From contig BCRI01000078.1 in the NCBI GenBank assembly GCA_001552515.1, positions 1 through 34,045 of the forward strand: a stretch of 34,045 nt of DNA, read 5' to 3'. Shown here piece after piece: positions 31,789 through 34,045 of the stretch (the first letter of the stretch is position 1; every line of letters starts with the position of its first letter). The notes under the pieces are model-generated. The model worked only from the letters and a program-made list of their open reading frames with translations. It was not told the origin of the DNA and made no database searches. This stretch comes from Sphaerimonospora mesophila NBRC 14179 = JCM 3151. GTDB taxonomy: Bacteria; Actinomycetota; Actinomycetes; Streptosporangiales; Streptosporangiaceae. The position numbers were made by a program, and so were the translations under genes.

Positions 31789-32016
31789 GTACGCGCCCCG
31801 GGCCTGACGGCCCCCGCGCACGGACGCGCCCCGAGGCGTCCGCCACCGCAACGGTCCGAGGAGCGGATCGGTGGAGATGCCGGAGATCGTCGGGCCGCGT
31901 CAGCCGGCCCTCGTTCTTCCGACGGATGGCCTATGCCCTGAGAGATACGGGAACGCCGCTCGTCATCCGACCGCAGGCAGTCGACCGGCGACTCGGCACC
32001 TTCTAGCGTCGATCAT
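31789..32016. other. non-coding flank right of the TnpB element
   Basis: These 228 bases hold no convincing gene. They begin with GGGCC/GGCCC and CGGACGC (31821-31827)/GCGTCCG (31836-31842) stem-loops. No MerR continuation is visible in any frame, so the left and right flanks of the element do not join into one gene. The last 40 bases carry the promoter of the next gene. Confidence 0.5.
31981..32009 (+). promoter_or_regulatory. candidate promoter giving a leaderless transcript
   Basis: TCGACC (31981-31986) and TAGCGT (32004-32009) are 17 bases apart, and the -10 box lies 7 bases before the GTG at 32017. No ribosome site is present, which fits leaderless translation. Confidence 0.45.
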
Positions 32017-33012
32017 GTGACATCTCGACGAACAGGCTGGAAACCGATCCTGGCGCTGATGGTCCTGGCGCCACTGCTGGCGGAGGTCTTCAGCGGATCG
32101 ATGCCGGTGACCATGTTCCTTCAGCCTGTCATCTTCCTCGCCTTCACGATCTTCGTGTACGGCCTGCCGCTCCTCGTCCTGCGTGAGGTGGCGGTCCGAC
32201 GCGGGTACGGCCTGGCGGGATTGTTCGTCCTCGGCTTCGTCTACGGGCTCTACAATGAGGGCCTGTTCTCAGAGACGTTGTACCACCCCCTCGACCCCGC
32301 CAACGCGGCGTACGCGGACTATGGCCTGGTCGCCGGACTGCGTGTGCCGTGGGCGTCGTTCATCTTGCCGTGGCACGGCCTCTTCTCCATGGTGACCCCC
32401 GTGCTCGTGGTGGAACTGCTGTTTCCCAAACAGGCAGGACGGCCGTGGCTGCCCGCATCGGTGACCGGGATCCTCGGGTTCGTCACCGTGGGGCTGGCCC
32501 TGGCCCGGTTCCTCCTGGAGGGCGAAGACCGCAGCGTGCAGGACGGCGGGACACTCGCCGTCCACCTCATGGTCGTGCTCGTGGCGGCCGTGGTCTTGTG
32601 GGGGGCGGCCAGGCGGATGCCGCGAACCCCGGCGCTTGAAGCGGTGCCCGCCTTCTCGTGGCGAGACGTCGCGGCGGGCGCGGGGACGTACGTCGTGGTG
32701 TTCATCGGAATAGAGACGCTCACCTCGGTCGCGCGGGTTCCCTGGCCGCTGACGGTGCTCTACGCCCTGCTCATCGTGTCGGCGGCGGCGTGGGCCGTCG
32801 CGCGTCGGCGGACCGTGGCGCGCTCCCGCGCCGTGAGCTTCGTGCTCGGCTGCGGACTCGCGCAGGCGGTCGTGATCGTCTTGGTGGTGGGCGTGCTCAC
32901 CGGCGACGTGTTCCGCACCCTGTCGGGGGTGATCGCGGCCATGGTCTACCTCGCCGCGCTCATGGGCATCCGGGCGCGGTGCGGGCACGGCACGCGCACG
33001 CCGGTGGGATGA
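32017..33012 (+). CDS. multi-pass membrane protein coupled to a histidine kinase
   Basis: This 331-aa protein of unknown function has about eight to nine hydrophobic helices and no recognised enzymatic motif. A conserved-looking loop GFVYGLYNEGLFSETLYHPLDPANAAYADYG carries several acids and aromatics, and a histidine occurs in LPWHGLFS. The helix count and loop recall CPBP-like or intramembrane permease proteins only vaguely. The start is a GTG without a ribosome site. The stop overlaps the kinase start as ATGA (33009-33012), so the two are made together. A membrane partner that senses a signal for the kinase is the best contextual guess. Confidence 0.75.
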   Translation: MTSRRTGWKPILALMVLAPLLAEVFSGSMPVTMFLQPVIFLAFTIFVYGLPLLVLREVAVRRGYGLAGLFVLGFVYGLYNEGLFSETLYHPLDPANAAYADYGLVAGLRVPWASFILPWHGLFSMVTPVLVVELLFPKQAGRPWLPASVTGILGFVTVGLALARFLLEGEDRSVQDGGTLAVHLMVVLVAAVVLWGAARRMPRTPALEAVPAFSWRDVAAGAGTYVVVFIGIETLTSVARVPWPLTVLYALLIVSAAAWAVARRRTVARSRAVSFVLGCGLAQAVVIVLVVGVLTGDVFRTLSGVIAAMVYLAALMGIRARCGHGTRTPVG

Positions 33013-34045
33013 CCGTCGTGTTCACCCGGGCGGCGGCAGGCGTGATCAACACCATGGCCTCCCGCCATGAACGTGCCCTGGACGTCCTGGTGGTGATCCT
33101 GGCCGGCGTGGTCGGCGGGCTCGCGGCCGGTGGGGTGACCCCGCAGTTCGTCGCCCTGCACGCGCCTCTGGTGTGGCGCCGGCATGCGCCTGTGACCGTC
33201 TTCTGGGTGGTCTTGGCTTCGGCCGTGCTGACCTGGGCGGTGGCCGCCCCGGGTGTGGCGTACCCGGTGGTCGTCATCCTGATCGCCGTCTACACGCTGG
33301 CCAGGCATCGTCCCTGGCGCCACCTGTGGCCCGCGATCGTGGCCGTCGAAAGCGTCTGGACGACCGCGCTGGCCGTCGACGGCGTGACCTGGGACGAGTT
33401 CGCCGCGCTCACCGCGTTCTCGGGGGCCGGCGGGCTGCTGGGCGTGACGGTCCGCCTCCGGCAGGCGTACCTGGCCCAGTTGCGCGAACGCGCCTGGCGG
33501 CTGGAGCGCGAGCGCGATCAGCGGGCCCGGATCGCGGTGGCGGCCGAGCGCGTCCGCATCGCACGCGAGATGCACGACGTGATCGCCCACAACCTGGCGG
33601 TCATGGTCGCGCTGGCCGACGGCGCGGCCCTGGCCGCGCCCACCTCCCCCCGGCAGGCCGCCGAGGCGCTCTCAGCGATCGCCTCCACCGGGCGGCGGTC
33701 GCTAGGTGAGATGCAGCGCCTGCTCGGCGTGTTCCGCGACGGCGACGCCGCCGCCGAGCTTTCCCCGCAACCCGGCCTGGACGACCTGAGAGCCCTGATA
33801 GAACAGGTACGCGCCGCCGGCCTCCCGGTCACCCTGACCCGCGAGGGCGACGCCCCAGAACCGTGCGAAGGCGCCGGCCTGACCATCTACCGCATCGTGC
33901 AGGAGGGACTGACCAACATCCTCAAGCACGCAGGTCCGCACGCCAGCGCACAGGTGCGACTGCGCTTCGGCGCCGGCGACGCGGACATCGAGATCACCGA
34001 CGACGGCGGCGGCCGGCGGGCCGTCCCCGCCGTTCCCGGCCGGGG
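33009..34045 (+). CDS. NarL-type sensor histidine kinase, cut by the window end
   Basis: At least 345 residues are present; the C-terminal end lies beyond the window. About four membrane helices (residues about 24-140) precede a coiled stretch RLERERDQRARIAVAAERVRIAREMHDVIAHNLAVMV, which holds the HisKA_3 phosphorylated histidine in REMHDVIAHNL. The ATPase domain has the N-box YRIVQEGLTNILKHA and G1 box IEITDDGGG just before the cut. This is the standard layout of actinobacterial kinases paired with LuxR-type response regulators, and the partner is likely to follow outside the window. It is translated together with the membrane protein upstream. Confidence 0.9.
   Translation, partial: MTVVFTRAAAGVINTMASRHERALDVLVVILAGVVGGLAAGGVTPQFVALHAPLVWRRHAPVTVFWVVLASAVLTWAVAAPGVAYPVVVILIAVYTLARHRPWRHLWPAIVAVESVWTTALAVDGVTWDEFAALTAFSGAGGLLGVTVRLRQAYLAQLRERAWRLERERDQRARIAVAAERVRIAREMHDVIAHNLAVMVALADGAALAAPTSPRQAAEALSAIASTGRRSLGEMQRLLGVFRDGDAAAELSPQPGLDDLRALIEQVRAAGLPVTLTREGDAPEPCEGAGLTIYRIVQEGLTNILKHAGPHASAQVRLRFGAGDADIEITDDGGGRRAVPAVPGR

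Overview
The window looks like high-GC actinobacterial chromosome. Codon use is strongly G/C at third positions, GTG and TTG starts are common, ATGA overlaps are frequent, and there is a SapB/AmfS-type class III lanthipeptide locus. A filamentous, sporulating actinomycete (Streptosporangiales- or Streptomyces-like) fits; this is inference, as no rRNA or other phylogenetic marker is present.

Region 1 (1-9657) is the least familiar part. Two related small hydrophobic peptides (77 and 80 aa, sharing PVLATP, a glycine-rich membrane segment, RN and QLP) are followed by a 12-bp stem-loop. Then come four overlapping genes: an HTTM-like membrane protein fused to an alpha/beta hydrolase, an SdpA/DUF5819-like single-pass protein, a SAM methyltransferase and an ABC exporter. 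An FAD oxidoreductase follows, then an Xre regulator, an ImmA/IrrE metalloprotease and a MAB_1171c-type membrane protein. The layout is that of a secreted-peptide maturation and export operon with protease-linked control, and I recognise it as no named system.

Region 2 (9721-11182) is a PadR regulator coupled to a membrane protein.

Region 3 (11262-20302) is a ram/amf-like class III lanthipeptide cluster: a sensor-less NarL-type histidine kinase, LanKC, two precursor genes encoding an identical 44-aa peptide, two ABC half-transporters and a convergent RamR-like response regulator. It carries an RBS-masking hairpin, five copies of a dispersed repeat, repeats in the lanKC promoter, a terminator and a 13-bp tandem repeat.

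Region 4 (20333-28525) holds two secreted paralogous proteins, a POT peptide transporter, a divergent MocR-type regulator/YczE-type membrane protein pair, a GH15 glycosidase and a small methyltransferase.

Region 5 (28741-34045) holds a low-GC small membrane protein, a CDF metal exporter with a CmtR-like ArsR repressor, and a merR gene truncated by an IS200/IS605-type element that carries only tnpB and a likely omega RNA. It ends with a membrane protein coupled to a second histidine kinase that runs off the window.
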